Shown here piece by piece: positions 12,124-25,300 of a stretch of 64,000 bases of DNA (positions are counted from its first letter, which is position 1; each line of letters opens with the position of its first letter). Location of the stretch: contig JALMGJ010000006.1 in assembly GCA_023362775.1 (NCBI GenBank), forward strand, positions 52,877,501 to 52,941,500, written 5' to 3'. Made by a program: the position numbers and the translations under genes. Origin of the DNA: Charina bottae (taxonomy: Eukaryota > Chordata > Lepidosauria > Squamata > Charinaidae). The notes under the pieces were generated by a model. It was given only the letters and a program-made list of their open reading frames with translations, did not search any database and was not told the origin of the DNA.

Positions 12124-15100
12124 CACTACAACTTTTATCGTCATCTGGATTTTACACTATATTTATATTTATACTGTATTTGTATTTGATATTTATTATG
12201 TTTATGATATTTTAATGTTTATTTTTGTTGTAGACCGCCCAGAGTCCCCCTTTGGGGGGAGATGGGTGGTGGCAAAATTTAATACATTAATAAATAAATT
12301 AAATTGATACTGTTTCAGGACATGATAAATTGAAAATTGTTAAGCTAGCCAATATATTTTTGGTGGTATTCTAGTTAACACAGTGGAACACTTGGCATAA
12401 ATCCATCATTAGATGAAGAACAATTGCAGCATTACAATCCTAGCCTTTATAGCACAATTTTTAAGAAAGAAAGACCCCAGTGTAATTAAAGGAAAGCATC
12501 AAACACCAAACAATATATTATACTGCTGAGACTGTAAAGCTTTTAAGCAAAGATTCTGAAAGTGTAACAAAAATACAAGAAAAGCTATTTGTATATACAG
12601 TATATGCAATTTAGATAATCATTACAACTATTTTATCTCTTCAAATACTCATTTAAAAAGTTTAAAATACATCACTCAACTGAACCATCTATAAAGACCT
12701 TCAAGCTAGCATATATGATTCAATGAAGAAACAGTAATGTACTGTATAATAGTCTAGCCTGATTGGTGAACTTTCATACAGAAAGAATGTTCTGCAGTAA
12801 CTAGCTGAATACTAGTGCTCTTTTAAAAGAGACAACTAAATATCAAATTTAAAATCTGCTGTGAATCACAAGATTGTTATCTGCAAGGTATACCAGATAG
12901 AATGGAAGATATGTTTGACTAGATTTTATGCATCTTTTCCAAGCATTCAACTAGCTATACTGGCCAAAATTCGAGTTTCCAGAATATTAAGGGAGAATGG
13001 ATTACTTTCCCTCTATGCTATTTGCCTAGTAAATAATGCATTGGAGCTGCTATTTTTTCCCAGCTAATGATATAGAACAGGAAGACAAGATTCAGAAACA
13101 GGCTGCCAACTCTGAGCTTGAGTCAGAATTTTTCAGCCAAGAAAACCATGAGGAAAGATTCTCCCAAAATTGTTGAGATAGGCTGGATCTTTGGAACCGA
13201 AAGAAAAGATTTAGCCCTTCAGATAGCTCAGAAATGTAAGTTGTTAATGGGAGACATTAGCAACGAGAGAAAAGAGATATTTCTCCTTTATCCAGCTACT
13301 TTTTATTTGTCTGGGCATTAATAGAATTTAATTTTTATTACTTTGGAAGTTTCCTTAATAAATTTCATAAGAGTGGAAGTGATACTGTAATCCTATTATT
13401 GATTATTCTGTTTACTGCTTTATTTGTTTTGCTATTATAATTATTTGTTTGATATGGACATTATCCTACAAAACCAGTATAAAATGAAAAATAAAATGTG
13501 CTACTAGCAGTACAAAAATAAAGGAAGCTGAACTACACAGAAGAGGAAATCAAGCTGGGACACTTTGACAATAGTGAGAAATCACAATTTCCTTACTGAT
13601 TACTATAATATATAGAACACTCAGCACATAAGCAGATATGCTTTCTTCTTTTATTATGTTATGAATGTAAAGAATTTAGTAAGCAAATTAATAAGCTTTT
13701 AAATACCTTTACAATCTGAATACCCATGGAATCATCATCAGGATTACTTCGGTCATTGAAAGTGAAACGCATGGTTTTATCCCAGTCAATTGCTATACTC
13801 TTTAAATAGTGATCTGCCAAGGTGAGCCAAACCTTCAAAGATATACCAAAAACAAAAACAATCTCAGCTCTACTTTAAATGGGTTGCATTTTACATCTGT
13901 GCAAAAATATTCTGCATATTTAATATGTTGTCATCAATTGTATACAGCATAGAAACAAAAACCTGTTCACTTGCTTATGCTAGAATTAAGGAGGAGGCAA
14001 AATGTACTGTGTGCCATCAGCATGTGACCAGGAATCCCGAAAAACAGCTCACTTACATGTAACATACGGTACCAGGCTCATTCCAAAAATTCATAGTAGA
14101 CAAGTCTCTTTCCAAAACAGATTTCTGTGTAGCATATTCAGTAACATTAAAAATAGTATAGTTTGAAAGTTTGAAATGCAGCTGTCAGCTTATGCCATTC
14201 AAGCCTGTGTCTTCTTTTTTACTGCAATTTAATCATAACTACTGTCGTCTAAATATAAATCCATTTTTCATAGACAGACAGAATTCAGGGGGAGATAAGA
14301 CAAATATAACATGGAAGACAAAAAAGAAAAAGGAAACCTACCCACCCATAAACAAAAAAGGTATTTATCACATTTGTGTGCTTTCTGGAGCATTTGACAC
14401 CCAAATGTGATACCAATCGAAGATAATATTTGTAGCTCAGGGTTGAACTGTGGAGTCCTTGGTGTTCTCTGAGCTTTGTTGTTTTCTTGCAGACATTTCA
14501 TTGCCAGACTAGGCAACATCTTCAGTACTGTTCAGATGTTGCCTAGTCTGGCAATGAAACGTCTGCAAGAAAACAACAAAGCTCAGAGAACACCAAGGAC
14601 TCCACAGATATTTATCAGTCTTACTATATTAGGCAGGCATTCAGAATTCCACAGACCATTATCAGAAATGATAATTCTAGCTGTGCTCCTGTCCTCTGAA
14701 GACGCCAGCCACAGCTACTGGTGAAACGTTAGGAACCAAATCTGCCAGAACACGGCCACACAGCCCGGAAAACCCACAACAACCATAATTATCAGAAACT
14801 TATATTGTGAAGAAATATTCATGCATTTCAGGGACTCTTTGGAAGCTGGATAGTCTGATTAACTAACCACCTGACAATGATATGTGACTTTCCCCCATAG
14901 GAATAACATTTGTACCAGCAAAGCATAAGTATATGGATGGCCACAATGTCCTACACAGAAAAATGCTACCTAAAACTTTTTAAGTGGTATTGTTTTCTAT
15001 ATCTACTTCTTTACTCTGTTTATTTTTACACGATAAAGTTTACAATTATAGAAAATATACATAATGAGAAACTATCTGCTAAACTAAAGCAAGCTTTAAT

Positions 15101-16271
15101 TATGCTTTTCAAAGAGAAAATAGCTAGCTTCATAGTTAGGAAATATCTGTACATAGGGAAATTTATAAGTTTATGATGAAATATATTAGCAGGTGATTAT
15201 TTTAGTATTTGTACATTTCCCAGTAGAGATAATACTATAGCAAGGAGTCTGCTTAACTTCCTTAATTACCTTTCTATTGCTTCAACATAAGGAGAACGCC
15301 TTTTCCAGTCTATTTGTTATTCATAATTCCAGTACTTTTCCAAGAAGGATTTTGCTTAATTAGAAACTTCTACTGGTGCCTAGCCTGTAGCATGAAATAC
15401 ATGTAAGTTTTCACTGATGTTTATCTTCAGTCCAGAGCTTCACATAACGCTGATCACTATGCATTTTATGAAGAATGGAGTTTTACTTACCTTTCTTCTC
15501 CACTCTTTTGGAATTCCTGTTGACAGCCTAGCCACTGCTTTGAGAGCATCATGCCACTAAAAGCAACCACCCAGACAGTGTTAAATTATTCCAATTTGGA
15601 AACACAATTCCACATACAGTATTTTAATATTACAGAGGGAATATTTATCATAAACTATTTGGCCACAAAATACTTAAATACAATTGCAAAACATAGAAGA
15701 AGAAAATGCTATGTAATCATTCATTTATTTATATAGGAATTGCAAAAATATACAATTGACTTTAATACTTTGAGCTTCTTTGCTGTTGAAAGAATTAATT
15801 CCCACTGAAAAAGAAAAAAAAATCAAAATAAAAGTGGAACAAATGCAGTGGCAGCTCAGCTCTTTTGGATAATAAAATACATCCCAGCTTTAATTAATTA
15901 ATGCAGTTTTTACATTATTATTTGTCCACATACTTGGAAAATTATTTAAACTTATTGTTTAATAAATGCTTTTATTTAAACTATTAAAAAGCTTTTTTGT
16001 AGGACAACTTTTTCCAATGAATAAAAATCAGTTACCTGTTGAAAACCATTCTGACCTAATGATGGCTCAAGTGTAAACTTCAACTTTGTGTCCACCCCTA
16101 TGCAATAAAAATAGAAAACTAATTACCAATATACTCATTTATGGATTCAGACTGCATTTATGGATTGGATAGCATAATGTAAACCTGATACGCAAAAATT
16201 AACGCAGGGATAACATACCCTAAAATATCAGCATTAGTGTACAAAAATAATGCAACTTTTCAAAGTGAATT

Positions 16272-16310
<39 letters not shown>

Positions 16311-19300
16311 CACCTGACTTCCAGCAAATAATATTCTCAACTAGAAAAAAAATCTGGAGAATACGTTTTAAAATGTTTAAAATAGGGATATGATGTTCTC
16401 TTCCTGCGTACATACAATACTTACACATGGAATAAAATATGAAAGAGTCAACAGAGTTTCCATAAACAGATCTCACTCAACAAAACGAAGTTAGGAAGCA
16501 GCTATTACATTCCTGAAAGCTCATGTCACTTGACTAAGCAGAGAGGAGATATGATGTGTATATAGGAAGAATATTTTGACCTTTTCAACCAACTGGAACC
16601 TAGTTATTTAAGAATAACAAAACCCAACATCACATTTTAATCTTTTGATAGGAACAAAAGTTGCATAAATTTGTGCCATTGTTCCCTACAGCTGTATTTT
16701 GAGCAACATCCAATGTTTAAGCAAATAGACTTCTATGAGCCCCCCTCCTTTATACCCTAAATCAGGGCTTTCCAAAGTTTTTCCCGCAGCGACACACCAA
16801 CCGGCGTTGGTGTGTCTCCGTGGGCAAACCCGGAAGTGCCGTCCTTGCGGCAGCGCGCAAAACCCCGGAAGCGCTGCTGCCGCTTTTGGCTTTTGCGCGC
16901 TGCAGTTGGTGTGTCGCCACGGGAAAACCCGGAAGCGCTGATGATCAGCGCTTCCGGGTTGTGCGGCGACACGACAGACTGTGTGTGGCGACACACTTTT
17001 GTGTCGCCACACAGTGTTTGGAAAGCTCTGCCCTAAATGGTAGATTTCGAAGGGTACAGATACTGAGAAATGGGGGGGGGGGCCTTCATTTTGCTGACTG
17101 ATGTCATTCTATTTATTTATTATCATTTTTTGTGCCTTTGAGTCAGTGTTGACTCCTGGTGACTAACTGGACATGTCCCTGCAGTTTTCTTGGCAAGATT
17201 TTTCAGAAGTGGTTTGCCCTTGTCTCCTTGCTAGGGCTGAGAGAGAGTGACTGGCCCAAGGTAACCCAGCTGGCTTTGTGCCTCAGGTGGGACTCATAAT
17301 ATTTATTTGGTCAATGACCAGCAAAATGTAAAAGGACAAAAGAGAGTGAAACAAAGAGATACAATAACATACTATCAACTAATAAAATAGATCACATAAT
17401 AATATAGCATTCACTCCTCTACTACTATATTGATACATTTGTTACTCAGGTAGTGTGAATCTAAAACTTTAATAAGTATAAAATATAAAATAAAAAATAT
17501 ATATCCCCTAACAATTTATTAATTAAGATATTTCAATTTAAAAGTAGTATTTAAAACAAGGGTAATTACTTCTTTAGCCGGTTTTGTCTTACTTTCATTG
17601 CAGCAACATAAAATTTGGCTACTGCACACGTAATGTATGGTTTTAGTTCCTGAAGAAGATGGTTCATGTAAAAATTATCTGGATTCCCAGGGAATTTATC
17701 TATTAGGGGCAAAATGGAGATTGACCTAATGTCCCTATAAATTTACAATGTAATAATACAATTTTTGTTGTTGTTGTTCAGTCGTTTAGTCGTGTCCGAC
17801 TCTTCGTGACCTCATGGACCATAGCACGCCAGGCCTTCCTGTCCTCCACTGTCACCCGGAGTTTCTTCCGGCGTCATATCTTTTAGCCTTTTGATACTGT
17901 CCATGGGTTTTCTTGGCAAGAATACTGGAGTGGTTTGCCATTCCCTCCTCCAGTGGACCATGTTTTGTCAGAACTCTCCATCATGACCTGTTCTTCTTGA
18001 CCTGACTTCATTGAGTTACGCAAGCCCCTTCGCCACGACAAGGCAGTGATCCATGAAGGGGAATAATACAATATTATACAGTACTATATCGCTTTGCTCT
18101 TGTCTGGTGGTTGTCCAGATTTTTTTAGCCCTTGAGCCTTCTTCTGCATCCCATTGTTTTCCATAGCTGAAATATCTGAAACCATTTCAAACTTTATTAA
18201 AAGGCATACCCTTTTAATAAAATCTGTTAATTGGAAAAGGTGCTACTAGAGTCCTGATTTTTTTGTCATCATAGGCTCTTCTCTTACAATGTTTCAGGCT
18301 TTGTTTCTGCCAAAACATAGCAGTCCAAAACTAATTGACAGAACTTCTGGAATGTAATGTGTTTTGTTTCATGTTATCCATTTTTGTACATGTCCCTATT
18401 TCAAAAGTATACCCACACATAGAAATGTTAAGTTTTTACAGAACAGTAGTCAATTATACCACTGTATATAAATTAATACAAATAGCTGCAAAGGTATAGA
18501 TATGAATAGTCCATCAGGTCACCAGGAGTTAAACTTGACTTGAAAGAGACTGCCTTTATCGTAGCGCCTTTGATATTGCATATTAACTAAGGAAGATCCC
18601 TCCGTTATAGAATGTCGCTGTCCAAGCCAGTGGTGCTGAAATGTCATCTGACACTCCATATAAAATTATTAGATTTTTATCCCACCTTTAAAAAAAAGTA
18701 GTCAATTCAAGGCAGCCAACATACCTAATACCCGTGCCTCCTATTTTCCCTACAACAACAACCCTGTGAGGTGGGTTGGGGTGAGAGTGCATGGCCCAAA
18801 GTTACCCAGCCAGCTTTCATGCCTGAGAGGCCTAGAACTCACAGTCTCCTAGTTTCTAGGCCAGAACTTTAATATAACTGTCTTATAATAAGAGTTTAAC
18901 AACAATTAGTCACAATAAAACCTGCCCATTTAAACTGTATTTCATAATACAGACGGACCCCGTCTACAAGAGAATTCCATCTGACGGGGTCCAGGAAGCG
19001 GGCATTCTCTGCAGTGGCACCCACCCTCTGGAATATTCTGCCCCTGGAGGTGAGGCAAGCCCCCACACTGATGACCTTCCGAAAACAATTGAAGACCTGG
19101 CTCTGCCACCTCGCTTGGGATGGGAGGAGTAATAGCTCCTCTTGGGGATGGCTTGCTCTGTAGAGTTCTTTTAAACTTAACATCAGAGCCTCTTGGGTTT
19201 TATATATTTAATTAATTTATATAGATATACATTTATGTATGGTATTTTATATGCTTTTATATGTTTTAATTGTCAACTTTGTGTAAACCGCCCAGAGTCC

Positions 19301-19321
19301 CCTCTGTGGGGGGATAAGCAT

Positions 19322-19366
<45 letters not shown>

Positions 19367-22300
19367 ATAAATGTCATCTGACACTGTATATAAATTTAAG
19401 ATGTTTTGATTACCACGCAAACCAATTTTTGGGCATTCGTGTTCACAGTATCAAATATCCCCATCTTCATAATTTCCACCAGAGAGATTTAGAAAATTAA
19501 ATTATGGTTAGAGTTCAACTGCTATTAGTATGTTTATTTGAAAGATTTGCAGCATACCAAAGCAGTTAATAGTATATGTGATTCTTGCTATAATTTTACA
19601 TCCTTAATGCCTTAATTTTTTCAAAAGATTTTAACATGCAATAAAAAATCTGATCAGGAATGTTGTAAGCAGTTATTTTGCTTAGAGATTCAGATTACAT
19701 TAGTCTAGATTAAAGATAGGTAACAATCTAATTGGTTACAAGTTTTGCCAATATGGAGTTATGTACTATTACAAGATCACTGTTAGCAAATGAAAAGATA
19801 TACAAATAAATTCATAGATCAATTATATCCTTTTAATTATCAACTTGATTTGTAAATAGGCTATGTATTCAACTAGATCCAAGAAAACAAACTCAAACCT
19901 ATCAATCCTTCAATAAAGTATAATAAAAGAAAGGTGAACATGTAAACAGTATCGCTAGAGTAGTATTTTGTTGTTTTTGTTGTTTATTCGTTCAGTCGCT
20001 TCCGACTCTTCATGACTTCATGGACCAGCCCACGCCAGAGCTTCCTGTCGGCCATCGCCATACCCAGCTCCCCCATGGTCGAGTTCGTCACCTCCAGAAT
20101 ATCAGCCATCCATCTTGCCCTTGGTCGGCCCCTCTTCCTTTTGCCTTCCACTTTCCCTAGCATCAGCATCTTCTCCAGGGTATCCTGTCTTCTCATTAAG
20201 TGGCCAAAGTACTTCAGTTTTGCCTTTAATATCATTCCCTCAAATGAGCAGTCTGGCTTTATTTCCTGGAGTATGGACTGATTTGATCTTGCAGTCCAAG
20301 GCACTCTCAGAATTTTCCTCCAACACCACAGTTCAAAAGCATCTATCTTCCTTCGCTCAGCCTTCCTTATGGTCCAGCTCTCGCAGCCATAGGTTACTAC
20401 GGGGAATACTACTGCTTTAACTATGCGGACCTTTGTTGTCAGTGTGATGTCTCTGCTCTTAACTATTTTATCAAGATTTGTCATTGCTCTCCTCCCAAGA
20501 AGTAGACGTCTTCTGATTTCCTGGCTGCAGTCAGCGTCTGCAGTAATCTTTGCGCCTAGAAATACAAAGTCTGTCTCTGCCTCCACTTTTTCTCCCTCTA
20601 TTTGCCAGTTATCAATCAAGCTGGTTGCCATAATCTTGGTTTTTTTGAGGTTTAACTGCAACCCAGCTTTTGCACTTTCTTCTTTCACCTTCATCATAAG
20701 GCTCCTCAGCTCCTCCTCGCTTTCATCCATCAAAGTGGTATCATCTGCATATCTCAGATTGTTAATGTTTCTTCCAGTGATTTTAACTCCAGCCTTGGAT
20801 TCATCAAGTCCAGCATGTCGCATGTGTTCTGCGTACAGGTTGAATAGGTAGGGTGAGAGTATACAACCCTGCCATACTCTTTTCCCAATCTTAAATTAGT
20901 CCATTGTTCCATGGTCTGTTCTTACCGTTGCTACTTGTCGGTATACAGATTCCTCAGGAGGCAGACAAGATGACTTGGTATCCCCATACCACCAAGAACT
21001 TGCCACAATTTGTTATGAGAGTAGTACACTACAATGAGGCTATTACTCAGTTTGCTTGTATTTGGTGCATGAGTTTCCATCTTGTTTTCTCTGATTTCTA
21101 CTTTCCACAAATATTTTCAGCAAGACAATGGGTTTGTTTACTGATTATTTAATGTATGAGCATTTTTTCCAACAGCTCTATGCCAGAGATTCTTGAATGA
21201 CCTTGTATAACTAAGCTACTTTCCAAATATTCATTTATTCTTATTATAAAAATCTGTTCCCTAAAATATTGTATGGCCATAAGTCTTTCCTGTGTTTAAA
21301 TTGCAAATTAGGCTATTTACACTGATACTTTATTTGTTTTATTTATGGTTATGCACATAAAACAGAAATACAAATCTTAAAAGTATACAACAAGCCAGGC
21401 CTAATAATGAAAAGAAGGTACCAACTGACTTCTGCAAGCTACAGCTATTGTAAGAACTTGACAACTTTTTTTAGTGATTGCCCATGTTTGATCTTGTAGA
21501 AGGAAGTCTGTAACCTCTTGGTCAGAAAAACTATTAACATTTCTGACACACAGATTTCTGAGTGCCAGAAGCCAAGAGTGATGCAGGTTTAACAGTGCAT
21601 GAGTTACTAACTCAACCTCTGTGTCTGAACACACACAAGTGCACTTATAATATGGGATACTAGTATATCTACCTATTGTCATCATAACGGATAGTCCACC
21701 AATCTGAGCCAAGATGAAAAACCTCCTACAAGGAATAGGTAAGTTGTTATAACCACGTATTTAGGTACTGTCTGGGGTGTGAGCCTGCAATTGCACCATC
21801 ATGGACCTGAGTAACATTAGCCCAATCTGAAGCCCAAATCCTATGGCCAAGGCCTTACTGATGCTTGTCAAGTGGCTACTAGGCAGAAGACCTTTTCACA
21901 GTACTTATTTTTTGAAAGCCTCCATGAAGTGTCTTGCTTAGAACCTTCATTTTTATTCATTTATTTTTAATTCTGCGTTAAAGATTTTCTTTATCCAGAA
22001 AGTTTAAACAGCTGCCAATTAAAGGGAGAATCTGAACTCTCAAGAGTTGTATTCTTTTTTATATTTTACGCTGCTAGTATTTTTTTTTTATTTTCGTTTG
22101 CTGGAAGGAAATTTTAATGTCCCATACTAGGCAATATTGTACGTTGAGTTTTAATACTGAATGTTATTCTCGGAGTGACTCAGAGAATACATATTGATAG
22201 CCCCGCCGCCATTTCTGGAAATCGGTCGCCGCTCCCTGTCCGAGGCGCAATAAACCGCGCTTTCCGCTGCTTAAGGCTGCCGCGACCACCAAGATGCCGC

Positions 22301-25300
22301 TCCTCCTCCTCCTCCACCATCTCCCTGGCCAAGCACGCGCAGAGTTCCGAAGCAATTCACCCCAGTTCGGCCTGCCCAATCCCCAGGGAGCTGCTGGAAG
22401 TGCAGCGAGGGTGACTCCGGGCATTTCCCTTCCTCCGTCCGCAATAGTCCCCTCCCCTCCGGGATGAGCGTAGGCAATTACATCTTGACGCGGTTAAGCC
22501 TTGGAGAAAAGCCAAAGATTCCCCCGGCGGCCAAGGAAGCGCCCCTTCTCCGACAAAGGCAGGAAAACAGGAGAGCGGGGCCCAGACGGCCTGCGGCAGC
22601 CCTTACCCGGCTCCAAAGTGCACAGAAGGCGAGGCGCAGTTCGGGATATGCAGCTCCTTTTCTTCAAGACGTTGCTCAGGATGGTGCTCACGCCACCGCC
22701 GCCGGTGCTTTGCCGCTTTAAACACCTTCCCCCTCGCCTCAGGGAACTCGTCAGCCTGTCTTGCCTCATGGGGGACCACAAGCAGGAGCCAAACGCAACG
22801 TCCACTGGTTTTCCAGGGCCAGCGGTCGCGCCAGCTTCCCGCAGGTGCAGCCGGCGCTCGCGACTAGTGACGCAATCCGGACCTTCGGCGTTTCTAATTC
22901 AGCAAGGCTCGAGCTCGAGGATGAGGAGCGATGGCGGCGGGGGGAGCCGACGGCTGAGGGCGGAGAGAATTAGAGCAGCGGGAGCGCGGCTTTGGGGAGG
23001 CGGCGAAGCGGCGGGCTGCCTCTTAGCTGGAGGGACCTCTGCAGTGCAGAGGAGAGGAAGGCGAGTCGGGGCGCGGCGCAACCCGGCAAAGAGGGAGAAA
23101 AAGGGCCGCTCCCGCCCACCATCACAGCATCACTGACAGAAAAGCCAAGCAGCGCTTCCTTTGCCGCCGCCGCCGCCGCCGCCGCCGCCACCTGTCAGCA
23201 GGCGCAGCTTGTGTTAAAAATAAACCGGCTCGGCGTAAACGTCAACAGCAACGCTACCATTTCAAGACCTGGCGCCAACGGCAAAAAACACAACCGCCGT
23301 CTGGAGGGAGCTCTCCCGGCTTGCTGTCCAATAACAATAAAATACATTTGCAGAAAACTACCACCATTACAATCGGAAATCCGCCTCTGCTGCCATAAGG
23401 CTCATTCGCGCATTCTTTTACGTGCGGGAGGTAACACCCTTTAATACAGACGGGGGGGGGGGGGGGAACCGGCTTGGATTTCAGACTAATATTTAGTAGG
23501 CGGCAGTATCAATATTCAGAGAGAGGCTGAAATATGCTATTTAGTTATAAGCCAAATCTGCAGAAAAGTAAAACAAAAAACCGTCTCCATGCATCCTTTT
23601 TCTTTAAGGGTTTAGGAGAAAATGGTGATTTGTATTCCATCAAAAATCTATTTGCATTATTATATTATTTATGCAACACATCAAGTGCTTGACACAGAGC
23701 TGCTTTGCATATCAACTTAATTTGCATTCTTCTATATGTAAGAATTACGTATTGAAGAATTACATATAGAAGTAGTATATTTACTACCCCAAAAAAGTTT
23801 TCATACTTGGAAGTAACTAAACATAAACTAGGGGACCTCCATAACTATTTAATCATGTGTATTGCTGGTATAATACCTATCATGTCAAGTTGCAAATTGC
23901 AACCTATTTGCGTGTTTCAAACTATCAGTGAAGTCTAGAAAACTTACAAATCATCTTAGATCAATTCCTGCATCTGATATATAAAAATTCAACCTTAAAT
24001 CCTTTTGGTATGATACCAATCATCCACAAGGACTGCATCATAAAAAGTATGTTACAGTTCCATCTTTGTGAAGCAATGTTGTGAACTGTATTGCCTGTAT
24101 GTGTGTATAAAACCCAATATACTAAATACAAGTTATGGAAATGTTAAAAAGAACTATGTTGCTTCCAATTGTGATTACTTCCAGATACAAGTCAGCTCTG
24201 GTACTTGCACGAAGTGGCAGTTAAACTCACAACTCCAAGATGCTTTTCTCTTCATTCACACTCTAAACCCAATTCATATATTAACCCTGCCATGTGGACA
24301 CTATTCAAAATGTTCCTTAAAACACTATAAATGTTCAAAACATTTGAGGTTGCAGGCAGAGTTGTACAGTAAGCTGCTCAATGTATGCTAAAAATCGCCA
24401 CTGACGCAATAATAAAACACTGTTTTGTTAAGAATGCAATACAATTTTATATTTATATCTTGTATTTATATTTATATTTGATGTATTATTTATGGCTTGA
24501 CTGTATTTTACATTTTTTTACTTTTATTGTAAGCCACCCAGAGTCCCTCCTCTGGAAGGAGATGGGCGGTGGCAAAATTTGATGAATAAATAAATAAATA
24601 GTCTCACAACAATTACATGTAAACCAGATTTAGAAGTTACCTTGATGAAAGGAAACAGCTTGAACATTTTGGGTAAAATTGTACTTCCGAACATACAGTA
24701 TGTGCCCATCAACAGTTGGTGTAATGTTTGTTTAGCTAAAGACACAATTTTGGAGGGGAGGGAGGGGGGACCCTTTTTGATAAAGTAAAATTGTTTTACC
24801 AATTTTTAAAACAACACAGTCATGTGTGAGTAGGCTGCCACAGGAATTGAAATTATAAACAAATAAATGTCTACTGAGGGTGCCAATTATTCCCAGATGC
24901 AATTTGTGTTTTCCCATTTACTTCTTATTTTCCTAGCCACTTCTTCCACTGTCTTCTCTATCACAGGGGAAAAAAAAACTTCTTTGGAGCAACAGAGTAA
25001 GGAGCCATCAGTCTGAAGGTACCCCTCCACAGGAAAGAAATGATACTGTACGTAAGATAGAACAGCACTGCCCTTCTTTGCATATAACTTTAACACATTT
25101 GTAATGTATAAAAAGGTAAAGGTTCCCCCCGCACATTTGTGCAGTCGTGTCCGACTCTAGGGGCCGGTGCTCATCTCCGTTTGTTAGCCAAAGAGCCAGC
25201 GTTGTCCGAAGACGCTTCCACGGTCATGTGGCCGCATGACACGCGCGGAACGCTGTTAGCCAAAGAGCCAGCGTTGTCCGAAGACGCTTCCACGGTCATG

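Larger units (their letters stand above)
9420..12300 (+). mobile_element. L2-clade LINE, 5'-truncated
   Basis: One reading frame runs from about 9471 to 12023. It covers the end of an apurinic-type endonuclease (VLGNFNLPSLGRASEAAQEF; the usual GDFN is GNFN here), a linker and a full reverse transcriptase. It is followed by a 3' UTR with a duplicated segment, a TA microsatellite and the typical tail CCGCCCAGAGTCCCC plus an AAAT-rich end. It is inserted antisense in TBC1D30 intron 5. Confidence 0.9.
9117..13706 (-). other. TBC1D30: TBC1D30 intron 5
   Basis: Most of it is the antisense L2 LINE (9420-12300). From 12301 to 13706 I see AT-rich unique sequence and only short chance reading frames. 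Confidence 0.75.
13833..15490 (-). other. TBC1D30: TBC1D30 intron 4
   Basis: It contains the 70-bp-arm hairpin (14450-14605) and the Penelope-like repeat (14606-14790). Sequence on either side (13833-14440, 14800-15490) shows nothing recognisable. Confidence 0.7.
22195..23450 (-). promoter_or_regulatory. TBC1D30: Intronic CpG island: TBC1D30 alternative promoter 1b
   Basis: About 1.25 kb of CpG-rich sequence stands out sharply in an AT-rich intron. It holds exon 1b (22607-22769) and upstream sequence with a (GCC)9 run and a CCAAT at about 23328. A conserved coding exon with a proper donor inside the island argues for a real promoter, reading leftwards. Some open frames on the plus strand here are composition artefacts. 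Confidence 0.75.

Noticed and set aside
19984..20823. 279-codon minus-strand frame as a host gene
   Set aside because: Its YADD and FELWCWR motifs identify it as BovB ORF2.
22501..23136. 211-codon plus-strand frame in the intronic CpG island
   Set aside because: It lies antisense to exon 1b, with composition typical of CpG islands (Arg, Ala and Gly rich) and no recognisable domain or splice partner.
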